Assembly: GCF_038967635.1 (NCBI RefSeq)
Contig: NZ_CP152413.1
Span: 992,001-1,056,000 of the forward strand
DNA length: 64,000 nt
Source of the DNA: Bradyrhizobium sp. B124
Lineage (GTDB): Bacteria > Pseudomonadota > Alphaproteobacteria > Rhizobiales > Xanthobacteraceae
Direction: 5' to 3'
Within the stretch, counting starts at the first letter, position 1, and each line of letters starts with the position of its first letter. A program made the position numbers and the translations under genes. The notes below the pieces were generated by a model. The model was not told the DNA's origin. It did no database searches and saw only the letters and a program-made list of their open reading frames with translations. Below are positions 32,916 to 41,573 of this stretch, one piece after another.

Positions 32916-33284
32916 CTAAACGACACCAGCGCCCCTGGTCGCCGCTGGCCCGGCTCTCGCAAATCGCCTCCTTGCGTAGCCGATCAGCGGGGACTCGATC
33001 GTGCGCCAGGTGATCTCCGCCAAGACGCAAACAACCGGAAGTGCAAGGCAACCTGCAAGCGGACGGCCGAAGCCAATGAACACGTCGTAGGCAACCATGT
33101 GGAATAGATAGAGCGAATAGCATCTGCGTCCCGGCCATATGAACGGACGGAGCAGTTCTGTCCGTTCCATGTTGGCGCCCAACCACATATTCGCGCAGCA
33201 TGCCAACGCTGCGATTGAAAGAAAGCCGAAGGGTTCAACCATGACGGCATACGCCACATCGCAAAGCGGCGGCACGCAGTGCAT
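32916..33284 (-). pseudogene. C-terminal remnant of an acyltransferase-3 (OafA-type) protein
   Basis: Only about 120 codons remain. Residues 20-122 (GFLSIAALACCANMWLG, then CYSLYLFHMVAYDVFIGFG and ITWRTIESPLIGYARRRF) are the last membrane helices of acyltransferase family 3, which normally has about 350-400 residues and ten helices and transfers acyl groups to surface sugars. The ATG is formed by the island attachment repeat itself (33282-33284), so no real N-terminus exists. Because the repeat marks where the island joined the tRNA-Ser 3' end, this truncation predates that insertion. Confidence 0.7.
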
Positions 33285-33298
33285 TGGCGGAAGGGGTG
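33283..33298 (+). repeat. left attachment site (attL) of the island
   Basis: ATTGGCGGAAGGGGTG here is identical to 62480-62495, where it is the 3' end of tRNA-Ser(UGA) including CCA. Next bases differ on both sides. This is the expected footprint of a tyrosine integrase using a tRNA 3' end. Confidence 0.85.
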
Positions 33299-33581
33299 TC
33301 CTGTCAACCGTGCTGAAACAATTCAGGTTTCTAAGATATGGTCTGGGAAAGCTACGGTCCCGACCACGGCGTATCGCCTGAGGATTGCCAAATGCGAAGC
33401 ATGGTGGAGAGTTTGGTCGTCATCCACTCCGGCAATGGTTCCGTTCGACGGCGTGGCAATCCTGGGTTTAATCACTGCGAGGATCTCCACGAGTCCCGCT
33501 ACACCCGTGCCGGAAACTGCATGGCTAAAACTTTAGTGAATGGGTTTGCAAAGCTGCCGGACTTGCTCCGATAGTTGAGGC
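33299..33581. other. island left end without a clear gene
   Basis: About 280 bp inside attL. A frame at 33338-33574 (78 codons) is open, but its composition is not convincing and it lacks a ribosome site. It may carry integrase arm sites or the promoter for the next gene. Confidence 0.4.
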
Positions 33582-34097
33582 ATGAATCATCTAGAGCAAT
33601 TGGTTTCGGAGTGGCTTCAGTACAACGGGTACTTCGTTCGCACTTCCGTCCTCGTGGGACGGCGGCCGAAGGGGGGCCATGACGGGGAGCTCGATGTCGT
33701 CGGTATTCATATGGGCCGCAATCACCTCGTTCATGTCGAATGTTCGCTTGACGCGGACTCGAAGGAAAAGCGAGAGAAGCGTTTCACCGACAAATTCGAG
33801 CGCGGTCGAAAGCATATCAAACAAGTCTTTGTTGGGCTGACTGTAGACCCTGCCAAACTCGATTCCGTGGCGATCCTTCAATTTCCAAACAAGGGCGTAA
33901 CGCACCTTGGCGGTGGTCGGCTCTTGCACACCCGCGAACTCATTCACGAGATTTTTCATGGTCTGGCCGGTAGGTCCCCAGCGAGCGGGGCGGTGCCATC
34001 AAACCTGCCGCTTCTCAGAACCCTACAGCTCGCCGCTGATGCCCAGGCCATAAGCGCGGGGTCGAACAGGTTGATTGAATCCGAAGCGCAGCCGTGA
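33582..34097 (+). CDS. hypothetical protein with a restriction-endonuclease-like N-terminal domain
   Basis: A 171-residue soluble protein. Residues 1-65 read WLQYNGYFVRTS, then GGHDGELDVVGIHMG and NHLVHVECSLD: a beta-hairpin with Asp in GELDVV and Glu in VECS, 13-15 residues apart, as in the PD-(D/E)xK nuclease fold. The usual Lys two residues after the Glu is replaced by Ser, so the site may be altered. The C-terminal third is helical. It neighbours an OLD nuclease and unknown genes in what looks like a defence block. The assignment rests on pattern only; no homologue is recognised. Confidence 0.65.
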   Translation: MNHLEQLVSEWLQYNGYFVRTSVLVGRRPKGGHDGELDVVGIHMGRNHLVHVECSLDADSKEKREKRFTDKFERGRKHIKQVFVGLTVDPAKLDSVAILQFPNKGVTHLGGGRLLHTRELIHEIFHGLAGRSPASGAVPSNLPLLRTLQLAADAQAISAGSNRLIESEAQP

Positions 34098-34146
34098 AGC
34101 CCGCTCGGCGACAAAATCAAGTTCTTCAAGGAATAGGCCGGTACGC

Positions 34147-34896
34147 TCAAAAAGAAGGCGCTGAGCTTTCCTGTTCGGAGCCCTTCTCTGGGGGGGCATC
34201 TTCGACTGGCTCAGACGAGTTCTCTTCAGACTCGTCTACGCCTAGAAAGGCGTTCGCCACGCTGCGCCGGTCGAGAACGTCAACGGTCTGGTCCTTCAGG
34301 GTGTACTGCCAATACATCGAGCCGGTGAAGGTGTTGAGCCTGCCATAGCCTGGCGCCTCCGCCATGAAACCCTGAGCCCCCATGATTTCGTGCTTCGCCA
34401 GCATCATTCTCGCGTGAGAGATGTGGGTGAAGAGCTCTTCCGTGTCGGCAAGATAGTCCTTGACGCCCTTCACGAAATCCTCGTTGGGAATTTTCTGAAG
34501 CTGCCCCACGTAGAACCGCGGCACCTTTTGAACGAACTTGTGCTTACTTTCGGCGACATCCAGGACACCTTTGAGAAACTTCTCCCGCTTCCGGGGCTGA
34601 ACGGTCTGATACTCGTCCGCGACCTTAATGATGTGTTTGGCCTTCTGCCTCCAGGTTCTGAAAAACTCGTAGAGCGAGAAGAGCCACATCTGGCTAATGC
34701 CTGACAGCCCCATGATTTCTGGCGGGGTTCGCTCGGTCTTACACCACAGCTCAAGGATTTCAGCCTCAATAGGTCGGATAATGGTGAGGTCTACTATGGC
34801 TATATTCCGTGCCTGCATCCCCATCCACAGGTCGTCGCAGAGGGGGATCTGCATCGACCATCCGAACAGGCTGAACTCTTCGCGCCGTACCATCAT
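34147..34896 (-). CDS. hypothetical protein of the defence-like block
   Basis: A 249-residue soluble protein beginning MMVRREEFSLFGWSMQIP; AAGG just upstream fits either of two adjacent ATGs (34896 or 34893). It is mainly helical, with a Trp-rich stretch (ISQMWLFSLYEFFRTWRQKAK) near residue 85, followed by basic helices and an acidic, Ser/Glu-rich disordered tail of about 35 residues (DESEENSSEPVED). I do not recognise the family. It converges on the nuclease-like gene at 33582-34097, with 49 bp between stops. Confidence 0.65.
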   Translation of the reverse strand: MMVRREEFSLFGWSMQIPLCDDLWMGMQARNIAIVDLTIIRPIEAEILELWCKTERTPPEIMGLSGISQMWLFSLYEFFRTWRQKAKHIIKVADEYQTVQPRKREKFLKGVLDVAESKHKFVQKVPRFYVGQLQKIPNEDFVKGVKDYLADTEELFTHISHARMMLAKHEIMGAQGFMAEAPGYGRLNTFTGSMYWQYTLKDQTVDVLDRRSVANAFLGVDESEENSSEPVEDAPPEKGSEQESSAPSF

Positions 34897-34973
34897 GCAC
34901 CTTGGCTGAAAACCGACTTGTGCTCGGAATATGGTATGGTGGTTCACCAACCACCACCGTTTTCGACGAATTC

Positions 34974-35168
34974 ATGAAAGTCTTCTGGACGTGGCGATCC
35001 AATCATCCGCGCAAGATTTCCAGAGATGTCGTGCGCTCCGCTCTTGAGGCCGCGATTGAGCAGTTGAAGCAGGCGAGGGAGATGATCGAAGCCCGGGAAG
35101 AGTCCCGCGGTAACCTTCATCTCGACCATGACACTATCCGTCCGGTCCGGAGGGGCGAAGTGCCGTAG
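34974..35168 (+). CDS. small hypothetical helical protein
   Basis: A 64-residue protein from the ATG at 34974 (MKVFWTWRSNHPRKISRDVV). A long amphipathic helix (ALEAAIEQLKQAREMIEARE) dominates. The frame opens 24 codons earlier at a TTG, but no site supports that. No ribosome-binding site is evident at 34974 either. It converges on the OLD-family gene, with only 8 bp between stops. Possibly real; a function cannot be given. Confidence 0.45.
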   Translation: MKVFWTWRSNHPRKISRDVVRSALEAAIEQLKQAREMIEAREESRGNLHLDHDTIRPVRRGEVP

Positions 35169-35176
35169 GGCGGGAC

Positions 35177-37198
35177 TTAGTCGAACGCACCTCGTCCACT
35201 TGCTTTGTGTTTCTCATAGCGTGCGTTGACTTCTTTTATCAGTCGCTCAAACCCCTCAATGGTCGACGCATTGAGCACCTTCGACGGATCTTTACCCATC
35301 TGTGTCATGAATTCTCGCGCTGGTCGAGTTTTGAAGAACTCCATGCCGAGCGCTTCAAATGCTTGCTCATACCGTTTCACGATACGCGGAATGCCCGGAT
35401 TGAGATTGAGCGTCTTCCCCTTCAGCTCCTTGGAGTAGGTCTTGTTGACCAAGTCGGTGTAGATGGTCGGGTCAATCACGTCCTCGATGTCGGATTCTGA
35501 CGGAGCGGTTGCGAAGGCCGCACCGGTAAATACGATGGAGCCGTCGCGAAGAAGCTTGGATTTCACCAACTCGTCGCGCTGGTCACGGCCCGCTCTATCG
35601 TCATCCAGCAAGACGATCACATCAAGGTCCTGAGAAGCGAGCAGGGAGGTCATATAGCTGACCTTACCGGCGCCGCCGGCCGGGGTGAGAACCATCTTCT
35701 CGACCAGGTGTTCTTTGCCTGTATCAGCGAGGTAGTCGTTGACCGATGAGAGAATCCAGAAGTCGGTCACCCCTTCTACAACCAGATTTGCGGAACCGAC
35801 AAACAGGGTCTGAGAGAGGTTGTAACCCAAGGCCGCCTGCAGTGGGAAAAGGGTACGTGTGTCGCCGCTTGGGTCCTTCGTCACCTCCGTGCCCTTGTCT
35901 GATATGTTGACCGTGCGAACGATTTCAATATCGGACGGAGGGATCATGAAAGGAGAATGCGTCGTGTAGATGATTTGATTGCTGTAGTCGTCGCGGAAGT
36001 GCTGCAGCAGATCTTCCTGAGAGCGAGCGTGTAGGTATAGACCTGGTTCATCGAGAAGCAAAATGGCGTCCTCGGCCGATCCGCCCTGAGTATCAGCGGA
36101 AAACGCGATGTAGAAGGAGAAGAACCATCGGAATCCGCGGCTACGCTCATCGAGATTTACTTCAACCGGGTATTCGGCGTTTTCATCATAGATGAGAATG
36201 TCGATGTGGGGACCATCGGGCGCAAGCCGGACGGTTATCTTACGGTCCTTCCACAGCCGCCGCATTTCCTGCGTAATGAGTGCGCTGGCCCTGCTTAGCA
36301 AAGTCTGACGGCGCTCGTGATCTTTCTGCAGGCTATGGATTTCTTGGATGTCAAAACCCGCTACTTTCGCGAGTTTTTTGAAATTGCGCTCGGCCTCGGT
36401 AGGAACAACGCCATCCTCTCGTCGCTTCAGATATTCCCCGAGATGCTGGTGTCCACTCAGCTCGGGGAAATCGGCGATGTAAATAAATTTCGGCAGGAGG
36501 TCTAAAGCGTGAGTTCTGGCCTTTCCGGCGCGCTCTTGGAAGGTTGCCAGTTCTGTCGCCAGCTCTTCGATGTCGGCGAGCAACTCGTCTGGCTGTTCCG
36601 GAAGCATGGCACCAGCTGCGCCGACCGCGGCCCTGAATGCTTTCGACTCCTGAACAACATCCTTTGCCCAGGCTTTGGGGAAGTTTTGGTTAGATGCGAT
36701 GGCTTCCGAAAGTTTTTGGAACGCAGTCTTCGCGGCCTGCACGTGAGCTTCCGCAATCGCAGAGACTGAGGCTTCTATCGCAGGAGCTGCGCGGCGCCAG
36801 TGCGCGGTTACTTTTTTGGCGTCGAGCGTTGGGGCCGTAAGGCCCTCTAGACCGACTCGGTTGTTAGCCGCGCCATAGGCCCTGGTAACCGTGATCTTGG
36901 TGATCCTCTGACCGACGATCTCCTCGATCTCTTGTGTTTCGTCAGGAGCAAGGTCCCAAGTGGTGCGAGCAATCACGGTCTCGGGCGTACACTCGTTGAG
37001 ATGCCGACCACGAGGAAAGTTCTTTACCGGGTCAACGTCCTTCCGACCTCCGTCTGGGTTCGCTTCCTCAAGCGCAAGCAGAATATTGGATTTGCCGCTC
37101 TCGTTGCGACCAACTAAGGCGGTCAACTGCTCGACTGGAATCTCACCGCTATTGGCAATCGATCGGAAGTTTTCGACGGAAAAATTGACGAGTTTCAA
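35177..37198 (-). CDS. OLD-family ATP-dependent endonuclease (AAA ATPase + TOPRIM)
   Basis: A 673-residue overcoming-lysogenization-defect nuclease. The N-terminal ABC-type ATPase has Walker A GRNESGKSN (30-38), a coiled-coil insert (about 140-330) and Walker B ILLLDEPGLYLHA; an H-loop-like THSPFM follows. The C-terminal TOPRIM shows Glu475 (LVVEG) and the acidic cluster LLDDDRAGRD (about 530-540), which bind the metals that cut DNA. I choose the TTG at 37198 because AAGGGG lies 7 bases upstream and homologues start MKLxxFxVENFRSI; a GTG 66 codons earlier is possible. OLD proteins act against phages. No Gabija-type helicase partner is adjacent, so this looks like a stand-alone (class 1) form. 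Confidence 0.88.
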   Translation of the reverse strand: MKLVNFSVENFRSIANSGEIPVEQLTALVGRNESGKSNILLALEEANPDGGRKDVDPVKNFPRGRHLNECTPETVIARTTWDLAPDETQEIEEIVGQRITKITVTRAYGAANNRVGLEGLTAPTLDAKKVTAHWRRAAPAIEASVSAIAEAHVQAAKTAFQKLSEAIASNQNFPKAWAKDVVQESKAFRAAVGAAGAMLPEQPDELLADIEELATELATFQERAGKARTHALDLLPKFIYIADFPELSGHQHLGEYLKRREDGVVPTEAERNFKKLAKVAGFDIQEIHSLQKDHERRQTLLSRASALITQEMRRLWKDRKITVRLAPDGPHIDILIYDENAEYPVEVNLDERSRGFRWFFSFYIAFSADTQGGSAEDAILLLDEPGLYLHARSQEDLLQHFRDDYSNQIIYTTHSPFMIPPSDIEIVRTVNISDKGTEVTKDPSGDTRTLFPLQAALGYNLSQTLFVGSANLVVEGVTDFWILSSVNDYLADTGKEHLVEKMVLTPAGGAGKVSYMTSLLASQDLDVIVLLDDDRAGRDQRDELVKSKLLRDGSIVFTGAAFATAPSESDIEDVIDPTIYTDLVNKTYSKELKGKTLNLNPGIPRIVKRYEQAFEALGMEFFKTRPAREFMTQMGKDPSKVLNASTIEGFERLIKEVNARYEKHKASGRGAFD

Positions 37199-37676
37199 GG
37201 TGATGCCCCTTAAATAAGCCGGCAGTACTTGTACCCGCTCTGGTGGCAGAACCTCAAGTCCGGTTGCGTATCTTCCCCAGGAGGTCTTGGTGGGCGCCGT
37301 ATTTGGCTTCCCAGCTTTTGACGCCGATCCGGTGGATTCGTCGTGGATGTGCTTAATGAGCGGGATTGCTGTCTCGTCTGGTGCCTTCTGGCCCACGCCG
37401 CAACCCAGCCTAATCCTTTAGGATGATGAACCACCTCCTCGCAGGGCTGACCAGTGACAACGCAGGGCATGGTGAGCGCCAAAGTACGGAGGAGCCGGAT
37501 CTGCTTGGAGCGTTCGCGGATCGCTCCCGCGATTGCTCGATCAGTAGGAGACGTTCATCTTCACGACGGCTATCCAAGACGCACTGGTGTTAGAAGATCT
37601 ACGGGTGCAGCGCGCTAAAGCATAACACCGTGGTTATTCACGATCGAAATATCTTGGTGATCTACTTGGATGAATC
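37199..37676. other. intergenic region upstream of the OLD gene
   Basis: About 480 bp (280 bp if the earlier GTG start of the OLD gene is used). It holds the OLD ribosome site at its left end, then no convincing gene. The stretch 37600-37676 is AT-rich and may contain promoter elements. Confidence 0.5.
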
Positions 37677-38891
37677 TTACAGTCGCCGATCACCTCGAGG
37701 AACGCCAGGCATGGCGGCCGTAACCTCGACTTTCCAGTTCGCCTTCATGTGGCTTGAGATGGTGACCACGCTAGGATGCCCGTAGCGATTGGGGCGTCCG
37801 CAGGAAATGATAGCGCGCGCCGGAGCCGCAAGTGCAGACGGAATGGCGGCTACGCCAGATAACTTTCCACCATGGTGCGGAAGTTGCAAGCCGCTCAACC
37901 GGATTCCTCGCATCGAAGGGATCTCATGGTATTCGGCGTCACCTGTAAAAAGAATATCTCGCCCGACCGCACGTAAGTGCAGCGCCAACCCGCTACCATT
38001 CACCGAATTGCCAGTGCAGCGAATAATGCGTGCACCGCGGCGATTGCGTGAGCTCTTGCCCGGCGCGACGAGATGCAGGCGTCTCAGACTATGCAGTTGC
38101 ATTGCAAACGTATGAGCATTGGGACCGACCGAGGTTTGTGCGGGAGCGAACCAGTGCTTCTTGTGGAAGCTCTGATTTTGTCGACCATAGGCATAGTGAT
38201 CCGTATCCCAATGAGACAGGACGACAAAACCGCCATTGGAATGTGGCGGAGAAAACCCGGCAGGGACATTGTGCAAATGAAACCATATTGGTTGCCCAAC
38301 ATCGAAGTAGAGCATCGGTCCGGGCTCTATCGCCCTTGGGCAAATAATGTTGAAGCTTGCCTGTCCTACATCGAGGGCGAACGATTGGCTTAACCCCCAA
38401 ACCCGACTCCAGCGGCGGAGACAAGCATTGATGAGCGCTGGGGGCACTGGGGGCACAATACTCAATAGCGAATACCGGGATCTGAGGGCGCTGCCTTTCG
38501 CCCGGAGCGCTGGTACCGACGCACCGATCGGATAGGGAGATATTGGCTGCGAAGCGGGCGCTAGTCGCCTGAGCCAAATGATCTTTCCCCTGGCCGGCCG
38601 GCCCATGGAACGGCCTCCAACAAAGCGGTTGTCACGCAATTGAAGCAACCAAACCCAGGGTCCCGTTTGCTTCGTGTCTGGAGTGACGCGGAGCTCCAGC
38701 CAGTCACCTACGGCGGGTGGATCTCCGTCGTTCATCATATCTTGCAGAGTCGGCAGAGTGGAAACGACGCGCAGAAACCCGAGCCCTTCTTCAGATGACG
38801 AATGGTGGCTATCACGATCGAAAAATTCGGAAGCTACGGCATCCAGCTGGACGGCGATCCGGCCTCCGCCCATCTCTTCGATGCTGTCCAC
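37677..38891 (-). CDS. ComEC-like metallo-beta-lactamase-fold protein
   Basis: A 404-residue soluble protein from the first possible start (GTG, 38891). The N-terminal 170 residues form an unrecognised, beta-rich domain. Residues 170-400 are a metallo-beta-lactamase fold of the ComEC/Rec2 type: LDVGQASFNI, LYFDVG, the metal-binding SHWDTDH, ILFTGDAEYHE, LQLPHHGGK and the late CGRPNRYGHPS. Members of this type in defence islands are thought to cut DNA or nucleotides. The frame stays open and coding-like 23-26 codons further upstream (reading LEDPQTFYGH) with no ATG, GTG or TTG, so the true N-terminus may be lost or use a rare start. Confidence 0.8.
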   Translation of the reverse strand: MDSIEEMGGGRIAVQLDAVASEFFDRDSHHSSSEEGLGFLRVVSTLPTLQDMMNDGDPPAVGDWLELRVTPDTKQTGPWVWLLQLRDNRFVGGRSMGRPARGKIIWLRRLAPASQPISPYPIGASVPALRAKGSALRSRYSLLSIVPPVPPALINACLRRWSRVWGLSQSFALDVGQASFNIICPRAIEPGPMLYFDVGQPIWFHLHNVPAGFSPPHSNGGFVVLSHWDTDHYAYGRQNQSFHKKHWFAPAQTSVGPNAHTFAMQLHSLRRLHLVAPGKSSRNRRGARIIRCTGNSVNGSGLALHLRAVGRDILFTGDAEYHEIPSMRGIRLSGLQLPHHGGKLSGVAAIPSALAAPARAIISCGRPNRYGHPSVVTISSHMKANWKVEVTAAMPGVPRGDRRL

Positions 38892-38972
38892 GTGCCCATA
38901 GAAGGTCTGCGGGTCTTCTAGAAAAAAGAAGAAATGAAAGATCGCCTCCCAAAGCTGAAAACTAGCCGTCTA

Positions 38973-39462
38973 CGGCACATTGCTGGCTTCAAGGATATTA
39001 GCGGCTAACGCACCGCTTTAAATAGTCCTAAATTGGCATCGGACGATCGGGCTCTTGAGACGAAAGACGTGATCGATCTGGTCGCGGTCCAACTTTGGCG
39101 CCGACTGAAATCATGGCGATCACATGTCGATGGGGACTATCCATCCAGGAGTTCTGAAGGCGCGCGATATCCGGCCCCTTTGCAATGGGAGTTTGCCCGG
39201 TAATTCCATCGGGACGACCTGGGGCAAATGCCATCAGACGGGTTCGCAATGCGCGATCTTCAATAAAAGACCCCACGGTTAGCAACGTAGGAACTGAATC
39301 TGCAGCGTCTGATTGGATGACCTCTGTCACGGTCCACATGCATCACAGACGGCGGTGAGGCGACCGACCAATCTCCGAAATACGGCTGACACCCGACGTG
39401 AGGACGGCCGCAGCGTTGGTCGCCCCGGACCAGAAGCCTACCAAAATACAGAGTCCGCACCG
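38973..39462. other. gene-poor stretch with one doubtful ORF
   Basis: Nearly 500 bp. A minus-strand frame at 39028-39339 (103 codons, MWTVTEVIQSDAADSVPTLL) has sensible composition but no ribosome site and no recognised family, so I do not list it as a gene. A second overlapping frame (39260-39460) looks spurious. Remnants of older genes are likely. Confidence 0.4.
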
Positions 39463-39912
39463 CTACCGGAGGCGTCCACCAGAAGCAAAAGTATGGCGCG
39501 TTTTACAGCGGCCAACTTCCGAATCCTTTTGTCTGGCGCTCTTTTGGGCGTAACCGTCTTTCGGCTCGATAACTTCCGAGAGCAAGTCAGCCGTGATCCG
39601 GAGGCTGCTGCATATTTCGGCAAGCTTTTGATTGGAGAGCACCGCAGGTCGATGCGATAGTTTCAAGACAAACTCGAACACGCGATCCGAATTGCGCATG
39701 AGCTGCAGCAGGTGCTCACCGCTCGGCCCGTTTGATCCCGAAAGCCAATTCTTGGCTGTCCTTTCATTGGCTCCCGTCCACCGCATCAAGGTCTTATGCG
39801 CTTGATGACTGCTTCCAAGCTCTGACTTGAGGATATCCGCGATCACGGTCGCGTAGGTCGAAAATGTAACGCCTTCATCTCCCGGAAATTTCTTGCCCGT
39901 TTTTGGAAACAT
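39463..39912 (-). CDS. helix-turn-helix protein divergent from the serine recombinase
   Basis: A 149-residue protein. The N-terminal half (YATVIADILKSELG, QAHKTLMRWTG, ERTAKNWLSGSNGPSGEHL) is an XRE-like DNA-binding helix-turn-helix; the middle is helical and the C-terminal 35 residues basic. A perfect palindrome covers its own start codon, which suggests autorepression. It is divergent from the recombinase gene across only 68 bp and is probably its regulator. Confidence 0.75.
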   Translation of the reverse strand: MFPKTGKKFPGDEGVTFSTYATVIADILKSELGSSHQAHKTLMRWTGANERTAKNWLSGSNGPSGEHLLQLMRNSDRVFEFVLKLSHRPAVLSNQKLAEICSSLRITADLLSEVIEPKDGYAQKSARQKDSEVGRCKTRHTFASGGRLR

Positions 39913-39918
39913 GTTTCC
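39905..39918. promoter_or_regulatory. 14-bp palindrome over the HTH gene start codon
   Basis: GGAAACATGTTTCC is a perfect inverted repeat whose centre includes the ATG (39912-39910) of the HTH gene. It is also 63 bp upstream of the recombinase ATG. It is a likely operator for the HTH protein or a binding site of a host factor. Confidence 0.5.
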
Positions 39919-39980
39919 CCCCGAGCTACGTTATAGTTTGGCTCACCGCATCATGCATTCTTGACGTTAGTGGGGCAGCA

Positions 39981-41573
39981 ATGTTGCCGGTGGCCTCCGA
40001 TAAAAAATTTGAGATGCCGTCAAATCACGGCCTGACGTCAGCCGCAGAGTATGTGCGGATGTCGACAGATCATCAACAATACTCAACAGCGAACCAGTCC
40101 CAAGCAATCCGCGAATATGCAGCGCGTCATGGGTTCCGGATTGACAAGACTTATGAAGACAGCGGCAAAAGTGGTCTCAATTTGGATAGTCGCGACGCGC
40201 TCAAACAGCTCATCGAAGACGTGCAAACTGCTGCAGCGAAGTTTTCGACCATTCTAGTCTACGACGTCAGCCGATGGGGGCGGTTTCAAGATGCCGATGA
40301 GAGCGCCTATTACGAATATGTCTGCAAGCGGGCGGGCATATCGGTTCGTTACTGCGCTGAACAATTCGAGAATGACGGCAGCCCGGTCTCGACTATCGTC
40401 AAGGGCGTCAAGCGTGCGATGGCGGGCGAATATAGTCGCGAACTGTCGGTCAAGGTCTTCGCGGGGCAGCGCCGCCTGATCGAACTAGGATACCGGCAGG
40501 GCGGCCCCGCCGGCTATGGATTGCGACGGCAGTTAATCGATCAAAGTGGCCTCGCCAAAGCCGAACTTGTGCGAGGCGAATACAAGAGCATTCAAACCGA
40601 CCGGATTGTGTTGATCCCGGGTCCGGAGGAAGAGATCGAAACTATCCGTTTCGTCTACGATGCCTTCGTTAGGCAAGGCAAGAACGAAACGGAGATCGCC
40701 GAAAACCTCAATTGCAAGGGCATCTCCACCGATCTTAATCGCTCATGGACACGGGCGGCCGTCCACCAGATTCTGATCAACGAGAAGTACATCGGAAACA
40801 ATGTCTGGAATAGATGCTCGTGCAAGCTCAAAGGACGTCGAATCTACAATCCTCCCGAACGTTGGATAAGGCACGATCAGGCATTTGAACCAATTGTTGG
40901 AGAAGAAACCTTCAGGGCAGCCCAGGTGATTATCTCCGAACGTTGTAAGCGATACTCCGATGAAGAGCTACTGGACGTCTTGCGTGGCCTGTTGGAGCAG
41001 CACGGTTTCCTTTCGGGAATGATCATCGATGAGTTGGAATTCGGCCCCTCAAGCAGCGCATACCGTATTCGTTTCGGCAGCCTAATCCGCGCCTATGAGC
41101 TGATCGGATTCACGCCCGATCGGGACTATCGTTACATCGAGATCAATCGCGCGCTGCGCCGAATGTATCCGGACCTGATCACAGCAACGATCCACGGTAT
41201 CGAGGAAATCGGCGGCTCGGTTTGTCAGAACCCGGAGACAGATCTCTTAACGGTAAACGATGAATTCACAACGTCGCTCTGCGTGGTTCGGTCGCAGGAG
41301 ACGACGGCTGGTTCTCATCGTTGGAAGGTCCGTTTCGACGCAGGCTTGCGTCCCGATATTACGGTCGCAATCCGCATGAACCAGATGAACAGCGCCATCC
41401 TAGACTATTATCTGCTTCCGCGCTTTGAGATGACGGCCGACCGCGTTGCTCTTGCCGAAGACAATGGGGTTGCGCTCGATGCCTACCGTTTCGACACGCT
41501 CGATATGCTGTTTGAGCTTGCCGCACGCTCCCAATTGATGGAGGTCAGTCATGGGCTCGGGTCAATCCATTGA
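39981..41573 (+). CDS. large serine recombinase
   Basis: A 530-residue DNA recombinase. The N-terminal resolvase domain (about 20-165) has YVRMSTDHQQYS with nucleophile Ser28 and the Arg-rich active site (VYDVSRWGRFQD). The Recombinase domain (about 180-330, VFAGQRRLIELGYRQGG to TRAAVHQILINEKYIGN) follows. There is no clear zinc ribbon with Cys pairs; instead about 190 residues of unassigned sequence end the protein. I start it at the ATG at 39981 (MLPVASDKKF) with GGGG upstream. Its 3' end overlaps the first ParB-like gene by 23 bp, so the three genes are coupled. It may catalyse insertion, excision or inversion of the island or an internal segment. Confidence 0.9.
   Translation: MLPVASDKKFEMPSNHGLTSAAEYVRMSTDHQQYSTANQSQAIREYAARHGFRIDKTYEDSGKSGLNLDSRDALKQLIEDVQTAAAKFSTILVYDVSRWGRFQDADESAYYEYVCKRAGISVRYCAEQFENDGSPVSTIVKGVKRAMAGEYSRELSVKVFAGQRRLIELGYRQGGPAGYGLRRQLIDQSGLAKAELVRGEYKSIQTDRIVLIPGPEEEIETIRFVYDAFVRQGKNETEIAENLNCKGISTDLNRSWTRAAVHQILINEKYIGNNVWNRCSCKLKGRRIYNPPERWIRHDQAFEPIVGEETFRAAQVIISERCKRYSDEELLDVLRGLLEQHGFLSGMIIDELEFGPSSSAYRIRFGSLIRAYELIGFTPDRDYRYIEINRALRRMYPDLITATIHGIEEIGGSVCQNPETDLLTVNDEFTTSLCVVRSQETTAGSHRWKVRFDAGLRPDITVAIRMNQMNSAILDYYLLPRFEMTADRVALAEDNGVALDAYRFDTLDMLFELAARSQLMEVSHGLGSIH

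Noticed and set aside
39028..39339. 103-codon minus-strand frame in the gene-poor stretch
   Set aside because: Composition is plausible, but there is no start signal or recognisable domain; left as an unconfirmed candidate.
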